Source: Paenibacillus tyrphae (GTDB lineage: Bacteria > Bacillota > Bacilli > Paenibacillales > NBRC-103111). From it: a stretch of 46,895 nucleotides of DNA. Location of the stretch: NCBI RefSeq assembly GCF_027925525.1, contig NZ_BSDJ01000047.1:1-46895 (forward strand). The letters run 5' to 3'. The translations under genes and the position numbers were made by a program. This document shows positions 32,092 to 40,198 of the stretch, one piece after another (the stretch's first letter is position 1; each line of letters starts with the position of its first letter). The notes under the pieces were generated by a model, which searched no databases, was not told the DNA's origin, and worked only from the letters and a program-made list of their open reading frames with translations.

Positions 32092-32768
32092 GATTTATCC
32101 CAGCCCTCCTGTTTCAGTTTCGTCCGCAGCTTAGCCATCTCTTGTTCCAGTGCTTGCGAGGCCGCGCTGCCTACAGCGGACCATGCTTCACGAACTTGGC
32201 CCCTCACTTCCCGCAGGGTGCGTGCGGTCAGCTCCATATCGGAAACCCGCTCGTCCAGCCGGTCGAAGATCCGCGGATTCGGACCCGCGCCCATCGAACG
32301 CAACCTTTCGTTCATCCGCTGTTGCAGTCTAACGGACTCCAGCCGCGCGATATAGTAGCTGCGTTTCGAGGCGATTTCGTCGAAATCGGCTTTAAGCTGT
32401 TGAAGCTGCTCCTCCAGCTCGACGATCCCCATCTTGCTTTGATCGTACAGCGCCCGGTACTGCGTCGCTTTTTCCTCCTGCTGCATCTTCTCTTGCAGCG
32501 CGATGCGTGCCACTTCTTCCTCGCCGGCTCTCAGCGCCAGCATTGCTTGCTGCTCGCGGCGCTCCTTAAGCTGCTCCGCCGATACGTACTGCTGGCGAAG
32601 CGAAGCGGCGTGAGACAGGCACTGCTGCAGCAGCCGTTCGGACTCGCGAATTTGCTCCGACTGGGACGCAAGATATTTATCGATCAAACGAACCGGGTCT
32701 TCCGCGTTTTCCAGCATTTCATTGAAGTGCGCAACCGTAATATCCCGGAATCTTTTTCCTAAACTCAT
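32088..32768 (-). CDS. PspA/IM30 family protein, first paralogue
   Basis: A 226-residue coiled-coil protein more divergent than the one at 30872-31570. MSLGKRFRDITVAHFNEMLENAEDPVRLIDKYLASQSEQI keeps the PspA pattern (F-R-D, then E-D-P-x-x-x-I-x-x-Y). The Gly-Tyr-rich tail is absent. The two paralogues flank the PspC gene. Differences in the N-terminal helix suggest that this one may serve as an adaptor rather than as the main ring former (inference). The ATG at 32768 was used; a GTG five codons upstream is possible. Confidence 0.85.
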   Translation of the reverse strand: MSLGKRFRDITVAHFNEMLENAEDPVRLIDKYLASQSEQIRESERLLQQCLSHAASLRQQYVSAEQLKERREQQAMLALRAGEEEVARIALQEKMQQEEKATQYRALYDQSKMGIVELEEQLQQLKADFDEIASKRSYYIARLESVRLQQRMNERLRSMGAGPNPRIFDRLDERVSDMELTARTLREVRGQVREAWSAVGSAASQALEQEMAKLRTKLKQEGWDKS

Positions 32769-32818
32769 GCTTTGCTCAACCACCTTTTCTCCGAATTTGA
32801 ATCCGTCGTTTGTTTGAT

Positions 32819-33118
32819 TTAATATACCGATTTGTTACGCAGCAGCGAGATGCCGTAGCAGATCAAGCCGATGGCGATCAGGATGGCGAACAAGCCGGTC
32901 AATTTACCGAAGAGGAACAAGCCGCCAAAGATGATCAGCCCCCACCCGATGATCGTTTTTCCGTTTCTCAGTCCTACGAATCCGAGCCCTACCATAGCTG
33001 CCGGGAACAAGAAGCTCATAATATGGTGCCCGAGGTGAAAACCAAGCTTGTTGCTCAGGATCAACGCTCCGAAGAAGATCAGAAGGAACGCGAGTCCGGT
33101 ATGCCGGTTCATTTTCAT
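32819..33118 (-). CDS. LiaI-like small membrane protein
   Basis: A 99-residue protein made almost entirely of four membrane segments: AFLLIFFGALIL, HIMSFLFPAAMVGLGFVG, KTIIGWGLIIFGGLFLF and LFAILIAIGLICYGISLL. It resembles the LiaF-type transmembrane domain (DUF5668-like). As first gene of the operon it takes the place of liaI, which in Bacillus subtilis anchors LiaH to the membrane. The ATG at 33118 is preferred; AAAGGCGG lies about 11 bases upstream and a GTG at 33130 is too close to it. Confidence 0.8.
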   Translation of the reverse strand: MKMNRHTGLAFLLIFFGALILSNKLGFHLGHHIMSFLFPAAMVGLGFVGLRNGKTIIGWGLIIFGGLFLFGKLTGLFAILIAIGLICYGISLLRNKSVY

Positions 33119-33167
33119 GGATTGACTCACCGCCTTTCGTTTTTGTTGTCGTTTTGCTTATGTCTTT

Positions 33168-33196
33168 ATTCTAGGTGAATCCGCCATTTCCCAAAA
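33168..33196 (-). promoter_or_regulatory. Probable promoter of the Lia/Psp operon
   Basis: On the minus strand TAGAAT (33168-33173) is a good -10 box, while the -35 region 17 bases upstream (TTTTGG) is poor. A weak -35 box with an upstream palindrome is what an activator-dependent promoter should look like. Confidence 0.5.
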
Positions 33197-33218
33197 CGGA
33201 CCTGCGGCGGTTTTTGGA

Positions 33219-33236
33219 ACTGGACCTAAGTCCAGT
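33219..33236. promoter_or_regulatory. LiaR operator candidate upstream of the Lia/Psp operon
   Basis: ACTGGAC-CTAA-GTCCAGT has perfect 7-base arms. Its centre lies about 66 bases upstream of the start site predicted from the -10 box at 33168-33173, a usual place for a NarL-type activator. The shape (AGTC/GACT-like half-sites around a short AT centre) agrees with sites of LiaR, VraR and CesR relatives. Confidence 0.55.
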
Positions 33237-33314
33237 ACGTCACCCGGCCTTGGACAAGAGGGGCCCCCGCCTTATGTACAAGGAATTGCTTGGCTTGTCC
33301 CCGAGTCTCCCTTC

Positions 33315-33354
33315 AAAACAAAATCCCCAGCTGCCGGCTTTCAGCGCTGAGGAT
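33315..33354 (-). terminator. Terminator of the VOC-family gene
   Basis: On the minus strand ATCCTCAGC pairs with GCTGGGGAT around a 14-base loop and is followed by TTTTGTTTTG. Confidence 0.7.
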
Positions 33355-33399
33355 CGATGTACGTATTCGATTGTTCTTCCCCGGCATTGCGGCCGTTTT

Positions 33400-33813
33400 T
33401 CAGCTTTCCTTCTTGGGACCGTCGATTCCGCCGAAAGCGAGGCCATACCCGTCGCAATCCTGAATAACGAACTCTTTCCACGGACCGCCGTCCGGATAAA
33501 TGACCGGCTCGCCGGAGATCACGACATCCTTGCTGCAGAACTCCTCATATAGACTGTCCAGAGCAGCCCAGTTCTCGACATAAGCGTATACATCGTACGC
33601 CCGGGTTTCCCCTTGCGCCACGGGATTGGGACGCACGGCCGACGCGTCCGGCGCTTGCAGCAGCTTGAGTGCGATTCCTTGGAGGCCGTCCCGCTCCGCC
33701 CACCAATCCGTTACATTAAAACCGAGCCGATCCCGGTAAAATTGTTGAGAACGCTTAAGATCCGATACCAATAGAACGGTAAGGGAACTGCCGATTTTCT
33801 TTTGGTTCGCCAT
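33400..33813 (-). CDS. VOC (glyoxalase/bleomycin-resistance) family protein
   Basis: A 137-residue protein of the vicinal-oxygen-chelate fold. LTVLLVSDLKRSQQFYRDRLGFNV is the usual first beta-alpha module and EFVIQDCDGYGLAFGG the last strand carrying the metal-binding glutamate region (D-x-D-G-Y-x-L-x-F). Members include glyoxalases, dioxygenases and antibiotic-binding proteins; no choice can be made here. The ATG at 33813 has GGAGG nine bases upstream. It is a single gene with its own terminator. Confidence 0.8.
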   Translation of the reverse strand: MANQKKIGSSLTVLLVSDLKRSQQFYRDRLGFNVTDWWAERDGLQGIALKLLQAPDASAVRPNPVAQGETRAYDVYAYVENWAALDSLYEEFCSKDVVISGEPVIYPDGGPWKEFVIQDCDGYGLAFGGIDGPKKES

Positions 33814-33913
33814 AGCATCCATCCTCCGGTTCCAATCTAATAATCCGTAAACATACGAATATATATTCGCGTTTCCCTTTCAAAATCCTGCTTGTTTGGG
33901 GCCCACTTACAAC

Positions 33914-33951
33914 AAAAAAGCCCGCTTCGAACGATATCCTCGAAGGGGCCT
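33914..33951 (-). terminator. Terminator of the Eis-like acetyltransferase gene
   Basis: GCCCCTTCGA pairs with TCGAAGCGGGC (one bulged base) and the minus strand continues with TTTTTTG. It starts 24 bases after the stop codon. Confidence 0.75.
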
Positions 33952-33974
33952 GAATCTTTGTCTTTAGAAGAAGT

Positions 33975-35159
33975 CTAGAAAAAGTCGGGCAAATACGTCT
34001 GGCGTGCGGGAATAAGCCGCTCCAGCGATTCGCATATTTCAATCGTGCCGGCAAGCCTGCCGATGTCCATCAAGAAGGATGGGCGTTGATACCCTGTCAG
34101 CATAGCGGCAAGCGTCTGGATCGTGCAGCTGGCGGCCGGCAGCTCGGACGAAGCGCCTGCGACAGGCGTTACACGCGCTGTCCCCGACTCGTCCACCTGC
34201 AGCAGGAACCAGCCGTTGTTCCATTCTGCATGCTCGTCTTTAACCTCCAGCTGCAGCGACCATTCCGCCCCCGACGCGAACGGATACTTGGTCAAAAAGC
34301 CGGTCACATCCACAATCCGCGCCATGAAATAAGGCACGATCTCTTGCTTGATCCGGGGATTATCCAGCAGAAACGGCAGCCTGTCGTCCGCAGGCGCCTT
34401 CATCACCAGCTTCTCCAGCATCGAGTCGTGGTCGGCCAAGAAGCGCCACAAGGCCAGACAAGCCCCATGATGCAGATAGACCAGCTCATGAACTTTAAGA
34501 ATATTGTCCTTGACTTGATAATATACGTAACCGGCAGGCTGATTCTCCGCATCATAATATACGGCTACCGTGCCTTGCGTACTGCCGAAAATGCGATGCT
34601 GCCACCAAGACTCGTTTCGAATAAGCGTACCGTTGTACCTGCAGGCGTAAGCCTCGTAGATGCCGTTCAGCAGCTTGACATCGTGGCCGGTTCGAACGAT
34701 CCGCCCCGGCTGCGGGCCCAGCTTTGGAAGCTGTTGGACGGAGATCTCATACGATTTATACTCTGCATACGTCTCCCAGCCGTACTTGCGGTAGAACGAG
34801 AATTGAAAAGGATGAAGGAACGACACCGTCTGGCCTTTCTCCCGCATCACTCGCAGTCCGTGCGACAACAGCTTCGCCACCAGACCGCCCCGCCGGTATT
34901 CCGGCCATGTGACGACACCTGCAATTCCGCCCATGTCGAACGCCTTGCCTTGAATCCAAGTCTGCAAATCGAAAATGGTCATTTTCGCCGCGAGCGTATC
35001 ATCCACATAAGCCCCCCACATCTGGTTCGAATCGAGAAGCGTCATCCACTTCTCCACTTTTTCGGGAGTAAGCTCGTATTGAAAAGCGAATGCTGACATT
35101 TGCAGGCTGTCCATAAAATGCGCATTCGGAATATTGCGAATCTCCAACTGCTGGTTCAC
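33975..35159 (-). CDS. Eis-like GNAT acetyltransferase
   Basis: A 394-residue protein with the Eis arrangement: an N-terminal GNAT domain (GIAGVVTWPEYRRGGLVAKLLSHGLRVMREKG, with the acetyl-CoA loop RRGGLVA), a second degenerate GNAT domain, and a C-terminal sterol-carrier-like domain from about residue 290. FLHPFQFSFYRKYGWE is another hallmark. Eis proteins acetylate amines, including some aminoglycosides, at several positions; the substrate here is unknown. The GTG at 35159 follows GGAGAGGG with better spacing than the GTG at 35168. Confidence 0.83.
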   Translation of the reverse strand: MNQQLEIRNIPNAHFMDSLQMSAFAFQYELTPEKVEKWMTLLDSNQMWGAYVDDTLAAKMTIFDLQTWIQGKAFDMGGIAGVVTWPEYRRGGLVAKLLSHGLRVMREKGQTVSFLHPFQFSFYRKYGWETYAEYKSYEISVQQLPKLGPQPGRIVRTGHDVKLLNGIYEAYACRYNGTLIRNESWWQHRIFGSTQGTVAVYYDAENQPAGYVYYQVKDNILKVHELVYLHHGACLALWRFLADHDSMLEKLVMKAPADDRLPFLLDNPRIKQEIVPYFMARIVDVTGFLTKYPFASGAEWSLQLEVKDEHAEWNNGWFLLQVDESGTARVTPVAGASSELPAASCTIQTLAAMLTGYQRPSFLMDIGRLAGTIEICESLERLIPARQTYLPDFF

Positions 35160-35496
35160 GCTATCCACCCTCTCCGCTTTTTTACGGGGACCGGGGACTT
35201 CGTCCGGTACTCCGCTTATCGGCGCTTCTTATGCCTTCGCACCTTGTCTCGGCCACTGTAGCCCAATTTTCCAACAAATTCTACCTATAATTCCTTTTTA
35301 CTTGTTTTCGCTGGAAGCCGTGGGGGATACTGCACAAATCACGGCAATAGCCACCCTTGATTCATATCCGGTACAGACAGGATATTGTCTCCTGTTCGCA
35401 GACAGCTGTATTTTCGTTGAAAAATCGGGCGTACGTCCAATCAGCATCCGGCATTCGTTCATATCATTTAACATGCCTTTGAAAGGGGGATGTCAC
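35160..35496. other. Gene-free spacer between the Eis-like and YjcZ-like genes
   Basis: No coding region is supported. It must hold the promoter of the minus-strand acetyltransferase gene and that of the YjcZ-like gene. CATATCATT at about 35459-35467 partly resembles a mother-cell sigma-K -10 box (CATANNNTA). No clear sigma-A boxes or riboswitch structure were seen. Confidence 0.35.
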
Positions 35497-35592
35497 ATGA
35501 GCCACGTTGGCGGATTCGGCTTTACTTCCACTGGTGTTATTCTAGTGCTGTTTATTCTGCTCGTCATCGTTTCCCGTTCATTGTTCATTTAA
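35497..35592 (+). CDS. YjcZ family sporulation miniprotein
   Basis: A 31-residue peptide: a short glycine-rich start (MSHVGGFGFTSTG), then one hydrophobic helix (VILVLFILLVIVSRS). This is the pattern of the YjcZ family, tiny sporulation-associated membrane proteins of Bacillales. GAAAGGGGG lies seven to ten bases before the ATG, and a strong terminator follows five bases after the stop codon, both of which support a real gene. Its role in the spore is not known. Confidence 0.8.
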   Translation: MSHVGGFGFTSTGVILVLFILLVIVSRSLFI

Positions 35593-35596
35593 TGCA

Positions 35597-35637
35597 CCGC
35601 CCCCTTGTCAGGTATTTTACTCTGGCAGGGGGTTTTT
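35597..35637 (+). terminator. Terminator of the YjcZ-like gene
   Basis: CCCCCTTGTCAG pairs with CTGGCAGGGGG around a 10-base loop, followed by TTTTT. It sits between the miniprotein gene and the convergent moeA. Confidence 0.85.
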
Positions 35638-35640
35638 ACT

Positions 35641-36897
35641 TCAATCTCCGATCTTCAAAACCCGCACCAACTCGCCCCGCCGGGCTCCTCGCCCGCCCGC
35701 TGGAAGACAGATTAAGCAATCGGTCTCTTTCATGGAAACCATGATGCTGGATTTGTCGCGACCGGCGGGCCTCACGCGGAACGTACTACGTTCCACGCAC
35801 GAAGCCCCCCGGACATATCGGGGATACGCCGATCCTTTCCCGTAATCGGCATCCAGTATCGCCGTCGCTGCGGAGGGCAGCGGATCGGGCGCCCCTTGCG
35901 AGGCGCGCAGATAGGGGCGTACCAGCAGCTCGAATCCTACATAGCAAGCTCCGGGATTGCCGGACAAAGCGAACAACGGCTTGTCCCGCCACAGACCGAC
36001 TGACGTCGGACTGCCCGGACGCATCGCGATCTTGTTAAAAAGCAACTCGCCGTCCCACCGGCCGAACAGCTCGGCCAGCACATCCTTATCCCCTACCGAT
36101 ACGCCTCCGGTCGTTATCCACAGATCCGCCTGCTCTGCAGCAGCCAGCAGTTCCCGTTCCACCCGGTCGGCTTCGTCGGGAAGAAAAGGCATCAGCAGCG
36201 GTACTCCGCCCGCCTGCTGTACCTGGCAGGCCAGCATATAGCCGTTGCTGCCCCGAATTTTGCCCGGTTCGAGTGGCGCCTCCACAGGGAGCAGCTCGGA
36301 GCCGGTGGAGAAGATCGCTACCCTCGGCCGCTTGTACACCTTCACAAGGCTATGGCCGAAGGTGGCCAGCACCGCCGCTTCCCCCGGTCCGATGATACAG
36401 CCCTTCTGCAGAAGCTGCTCCCCGGCAGCAGCCTCTTCTCCTACCGGGGTCACATTGTCGCCGGGATTCATCGCTTTGTGAACGGCCACCGTACCTCCAA
36501 GTCCGATCTCCTGATGCACCGCATCGGTCATCTCCAGCATCACAACCGCATCCGCCCCTTTGGGAACGGCAGCTCCGGTCATAATTTTGGCCGCTTGGCC
36601 CGGGCCGATCGTCTTCGCCGGAACCGAGCCGCAAGGAACCGTTTCCACCATTTCTAGGCAGACCGCCGCCGCAAGGGAAGCTCCAGCCGTATCCGATGCA
36701 CGCAAAGCATAGCCGTCGACACCCGATCTCCGAAAATGCGGCAGCGGGCTGCCGGCGCAAACATTTTCCGCCAGCCTCCTGCCGTACGCCTCGAATAGCG
36801 GCACCTCTTCCGTCTCCTGAAGACGGACATGCTGGAGTACACGCCGCTGCGCCTCTTCCAGGCTGATGGTCTGTCGCCCAAATTTCAAGTCGTTCAT
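35641..36897 (-). CDS. moeA: Molybdopterin molybdenumtransferase MoeA
   Basis: A 418-residue enzyme that inserts molybdate into adenylated molybdopterin. Motifs: FRRSGVDGYALRASD (substrate loop), GAAVPKGADAVVMLE, FSTGSELL, RGSNGYMLACQVQQAGG and TTGGVSVGDKD (molybdate and nucleotide sites). Length is normal. The ALSGNPGACYVGFELLVRP end segment has GAC where GNPVS is usual, a small variation. It starts three bases after the moaA stop codon, so it is the last gene of the mobA-moaA-moeA operon. Confidence 0.92.
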   Translation of the reverse strand: MNDLKFGRQTISLEEAQRRVLQHVRLQETEEVPLFEAYGRRLAENVCAGSPLPHFRRSGVDGYALRASDTAGASLAAAVCLEMVETVPCGSVPAKTIGPGQAAKIMTGAAVPKGADAVVMLEMTDAVHQEIGLGGTVAVHKAMNPGDNVTPVGEEAAAGEQLLQKGCIIGPGEAAVLATFGHSLVKVYKRPRVAIFSTGSELLPVEAPLEPGKIRGSNGYMLACQVQQAGGVPLLMPFLPDEADRVERELLAAAEQADLWITTGGVSVGDKDVLAELFGRWDGELLFNKIAMRPGSPTSVGLWRDKPLFALSGNPGACYVGFELLVRPYLRASQGAPDPLPSAATAILDADYGKGSAYPRYVRGASCVERSTFRVRPAGRDKSSIMVSMKETDCLICLPAGGRGARRGELVRVLKIGD

Positions 36898-36900
36898 GCT

Positions 36901-37908
36901 TCACCCCCCGATCTGCGACATGCGACGGGAGGTAGGCGTATGACTCTGCTGCTCGCTCAGAAGCGCCTTAGCCATCTCGTGGCTTTCCGGCTTCACGGCC
37001 AGCGCCCGGAAGAACAGCTCGGCCAGCGCCTGATCGTCGCCGATATAACGGCGTACGTTGAACTCGTCGGACCAGTACAGGCAAGGCTTGATGTTGCCGT
37101 CCGCCGTGAGGCGCAGCCGATTGCACGTCTCGCAGAAATGGTCGCTGACCGGATGAATTAACCCGAACGTGCCCGCCGCCCCGACGATCCGGAAATTTTG
37201 CGAAGGCCCGTTTCCCTGGACCGACCGCTCCAGCATCTCCACCTGCCACCCTATTTTTTCACAGCACTCCAGCACCGTGCTTAGCGGAACATATCTCGTT
37301 TTCCAGCCGTCGTCATCGTGTCCGATCGGCATATATTCAATAAAACGCACATGCAAGCCGCGCTCCAGCGTCAGCTTCAGAAAATCTTCGATTTCGTCGT
37401 CGTTCAAACCTTTCATCAGCACGACGTTCAGCTTGATCGGGTCGAGTCCGACCCGGGACGCCGCTTCCAGACTCTTCAGTACGCGCGACAAATCGCCTCC
37501 GCGCGTAATGAGAGAAAACCGGTCCGCCCGCAAGGAATCGAGGCTGACGTTAATTCTTGTAAGCCCGGCTTCGCGCAGCTTTTCCGCCCGCGAAGCGAAA
37601 TGGATCGCATTCGTCGTCAAGGCGATATCTTCAATGCCGTCGATCGCGCTCAGCATCCGCACAAGCTGCTCCAGGTTTTTGCGCACGAGCGGTTCGCCTC
37701 CGGTCAGCCGCAGCTTGCGAACTCCGTACCCGGCAAGCACCCTCACCACTTCGGCGATTTCCTCGAACGTCAAAAGCTTTTCCTCCGGCTCGAATTCCAT
37801 ACCTTCTTCCGGCATACAGTATACGCAGCGCAAATTGCACCGGTCCGTCACGGAAATTCGAAGATAGTCATGAATGCGGCCGAAACGGTCCTTCAATATC
37901 TGTGACAT
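36901..37908 (-). CDS. moaA: GTP 3',8-cyclase MoaA
   Basis: A 335-residue radical-SAM enzyme that starts molybdenum-cofactor synthesis from GTP. The N-terminal CNLRCVYC cluster binds the SAM iron-sulfur centre and LTGGEPLVR is the SAM-binding motif. CETCNRLRLTADGNIKPCL supplies the C-terminal cluster. The protein ends in GG, the conserved di-glycine tail needed for activity in characterised MoaA proteins. It lies 83 bases downstream of mobA and directly upstream of moeA. No moaC, moaD or moaE is visible, so the remaining cofactor genes must be elsewhere. Confidence 0.94.
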   Translation of the reverse strand: MSQILKDRFGRIHDYLRISVTDRCNLRCVYCMPEEGMEFEPEEKLLTFEEIAEVVRVLAGYGVRKLRLTGGEPLVRKNLEQLVRMLSAIDGIEDIALTTNAIHFASRAEKLREAGLTRINVSLDSLRADRFSLITRGGDLSRVLKSLEAASRVGLDPIKLNVVLMKGLNDDEIEDFLKLTLERGLHVRFIEYMPIGHDDDGWKTRYVPLSTVLECCEKIGWQVEMLERSVQGNGPSQNFRIVGAAGTFGLIHPVSDHFCETCNRLRLTADGNIKPCLYWSDEFNVRRYIGDDQALAELFFRALAVKPESHEMAKALLSEQQSHTPTSRRMSQIGG

Positions 37909-37991
37909 CCTGCATGCCCCCCGTTCTAGGTTATCCCCCCCATTATGTCACAAAACAGCCCCGGCTTCCATGGACAAAATCACAAAAGCGG

Positions 37992-38639
37992 CTAAAACCT
38001 TAGTCGTTTGCCGGTAAGCCTCTCATATTCGTCCGGATCGTTAATATTTCGGATAAATCCCGTGGAAATCCCCTTCCGCTCCAGAAACGATTCGTCTGCC
38101 ACCTGCAGAGCAACCGAATCCAACAGCCTCATCAACCGCAGATCGTTCGCAGCCAACAGCCGCTCCGCCTCGGGAAGACAGCTCTTGAGATAAACGCCGT
38201 GCAGCGGATGGAGCCTTCCGTCGATCTTCGCAACTACAGCATCTGCTCCAACGCTGCTCCGCAGCTCCGAGAGGGCTTTCGCCACTTCGGCGTCGACCCA
38301 TGGCATATCGCAGCCGACGATCCACAGCTCCTCGTACGAAGCCGCTCTCATAGCGGCCTGAAAACCGGCTAGCGGCCCCCGACCCGGCTGCAGGTCGGGA
38401 ATGATCCGCACCGGAGCCTCCCCGGAGAACGTATGGACGACGGCCTCGTACCGTTCCGGCTCCTGCGTCACGACAAGCAGCTCCGCGCACAGGCTTCCAA
38501 GCTCGGCCAACTGTCTGTCCAAAAACGTATCGCCTTCGTACATAAGCAGCGCTTTGCTTTGTCCGCCCATCCGCCGATTTTGCCCGCCTGCCAAGATTAC
38601 GCCTGTCATGGCTTGCTTTTGTCCGCCGCACCGCTCCAT
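37992..38639 (-). CDS. mobA: Molybdenum cofactor guanylyltransferase
   Basis: A 215-residue nucleotidyltransferase. GVILAGGQNRRMGGQSKALL is the GTP-binding signature of MobA and VGCDMPWVDAEVAKAL the metal-binding site. It converts molybdopterin to the guanine-dinucleotide form or, in organisms without that form, may serve as a related transferase. The ATG at 38639 has AAGGAG eight bases upstream and was preferred to a GTG at 38648. It opens the moa-moe operon. The sulfite-oxidase-type enzyme next door usually uses plain molybdopterin, so MobA probably serves another enzyme. Confidence 0.88.
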   Translation of the reverse strand: MERCGGQKQAMTGVILAGGQNRRMGGQSKALLMYEGDTFLDRQLAELGSLCAELLVVTQEPERYEAVVHTFSGEAPVRIIPDLQPGRGPLAGFQAAMRAASYEELWIVGCDMPWVDAEVAKALSELRSSVGADAVVAKIDGRLHPLHGVYLKSCLPEAERLLAANDLRLMRLLDSVALQVADESFLERKGISTGFIRNINDPDEYERLTGKRLRF

Positions 38640-38771
38640 CGCCTTCACTCCTTCCTCCCGTCTATCCTATCTTATTTTTGCAGCCTTATAATGTACTTCA
38701 TTTCCATTCCTTGCATACGCCTCATGCCTATTCCTTACAGACGTTCCCACAATGCGCCTCATCCTCCAGTT

Positions 38772-40070
38772 CTACGCCTGCGCTTTTCCCTTCGGCACCC
38801 AAGCGTCGTTATCGTAGCCCCGCAGCTCCCAGTACCCGATGTGCTCTTTGTCGATGAGCTCGATGCCCTGGAGCCACTTGACCGATTTATACGCGTACAT
38901 TTGAGGAACGACCAGCCTTACAGGACCACCCAGTTGCTGAGGAATCGGCTTTCCGTCCATCAAGACCGCCACCATGACGTCGTCCATCCGTGCCTGCTCA
39001 AGCGACAAGCAATCCGTATAGACGCGATCCCCGGAATAAAATTTGACGAACTTCGCCTCGTTCCTTACGTTCGCCAGCTCCAGCAGCTCCTTAAGGGGAA
39101 TTCCCTCCCAAGTGACCTTGTACACCGACCAGCCCGTCACACAGTGAAAATCGCTGACCTGAACCGTTCGTTTGAGCTCCAGAAACTGCCCCCAGTTCCA
39201 CGCATATTCCCGGTCGACAAGTCCGGTCAGGGCGAATTTCCAATCCTCGCTCGAAAAAGCCGGGATCGGCGTCACCGTATAAACCCGAAACTGCCCTTGT
39301 CCGCCTCCGCCGAGCGGAGGATTGGATTCCGCAGACGGAACCGGCGGCGGCAGCATCCGGTTCGCATCCTCCCGAGCCAACCGCTCAAGCTCCGCGCCCC
39401 CCGTATCGGATGCGGTCATCAGCCACCGGTAAAACGACGGTCCTAAACCGAACACGAGCAGCAGACCTGCTGCCGTACGGAGGAACGTGGCCCTGGAGAT
39501 CGGAGCGTTCCTGAGCATCTGTACGATTCTTCCAGGCTCGGATGACGGTGTTACATCGCTGGCTTCCGTCGCCTCTTCTTCCTTGCGACTTTCTGGCCGG
39601 GTTTGATCAGCTTTAACCCATCGGCTTCGAGAGACCGAGTGATAGATCGCGTAGGGAACCCCGACCCAGGTGAACAGATCGTGGAGCAGTAGTGCGGCGT
39701 TGCCCCAACCGGAAGGCAAGCTTCGCACCAGCCAGAGTAGCACGCCGGTGACAATCCAGCCCGCAAGCAGGAGCAGAACGAGTCCCAAATTCCAACGCTG
39801 AGCCGGTTTCGTCCGCAGTTGCTTCCAGTGCCGGGGGAGCAGCGGCAAATATAGCGCAGCCACCACCATTGAAGCTGCACCGATCCATAGGTGCCCTTCC
39901 TTCAGCCACACACGGCCCGCTCCCAGTGCCCGTACCGGCTCAACAAACAGCAATATCCCGGTCAACGCAAGCAGGGCTAGCAGCCATGCGTTCCAGCGAT
40001 GGAGCTTGACCAGCCTTTTTCCGTACGGCACGCCGGAAAGCCAATTCGTCCATACCCGTTTCGATTTCAT
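38772..40070 (-). CDS. Membrane cytochrome-b-like/molybdoenzyme fusion (sulfite-oxidase fold)
   Basis: A 432-residue fusion protein. Residues 20-145 hold four membrane helices with well-placed histidines (His24, His60, His130, His144) that could bind haem b, as in YedZ/MsrQ or cytochrome b561-type subunits. A charged linker (150-185) leads to SRATFLRTAAGLLLVFGLG (192-210), a twin-arginine-signal-like motif with one arginine replaced by alanine, before a fifth hydrophobic segment. From about 260 a sulfite-oxidase-fold domain follows; FHCVTGWSV contains Cys310, the expected molybdenum ligand. It could pass quinol electrons to an extracytoplasmic oxoacid or sulfoxide. Cofactor genes lie next to it. 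In related systems these are two separate proteins (YedY/YedZ). Confidence 0.83.
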   Translation of the reverse strand: MKSKRVWTNWLSGVPYGKRLVKLHRWNAWLLALLALTGILLFVEPVRALGAGRVWLKEGHLWIGAASMVVAALYLPLLPRHWKQLRTKPAQRWNLGLVLLLLAGWIVTGVLLWLVRSLPSGWGNAALLLHDLFTWVGVPYAIYHSVSRSRWVKADQTRPESRKEEEATEASDVTPSSEPGRIVQMLRNAPISRATFLRTAAGLLLVFGLGPSFYRWLMTASDTGGAELERLAREDANRMLPPPVPSAESNPPLGGGGQGQFRVYTVTPIPAFSSEDWKFALTGLVDREYAWNWGQFLELKRTVQVSDFHCVTGWSVYKVTWEGIPLKELLELANVRNEAKFVKFYSGDRVYTDCLSLEQARMDDVMVAVLMDGKPIPQQLGGPVRLVVPQMYAYKSVKWLQGIELIDKEHIGYWELRGYDNDAWVPKGKAQA

Positions 40071-40156
40071 TACGCAGCCACCTTTCCGTCTACTTGAGAA
40101 TACGCATGCTGCGGGCTTTCCGGTTTGCCGGGGACGGCTTTTTTATTCACAAAGGC

Positions 40157-40186
40157 AAAAAGGGCCCGAACCCGTCGGTTCAAGCC
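40157..40186 (-). terminator. Terminator of yqfL
   Basis: On the minus strand GGCTTGAACC pairs with GGTTCGGGCC around a four-base loop and continues as CTTTTTG, 13 bases after the yqfL stop codon. Confidence 0.75.
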
Positions 40187-40198
40187 TCTCGTTTGCCA

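Noticed and set aside
35160..35496. Possible riboswitch before the YjcZ-like gene
   Set aside because: No conserved riboswitch core or terminator/antiterminator pair was visible.
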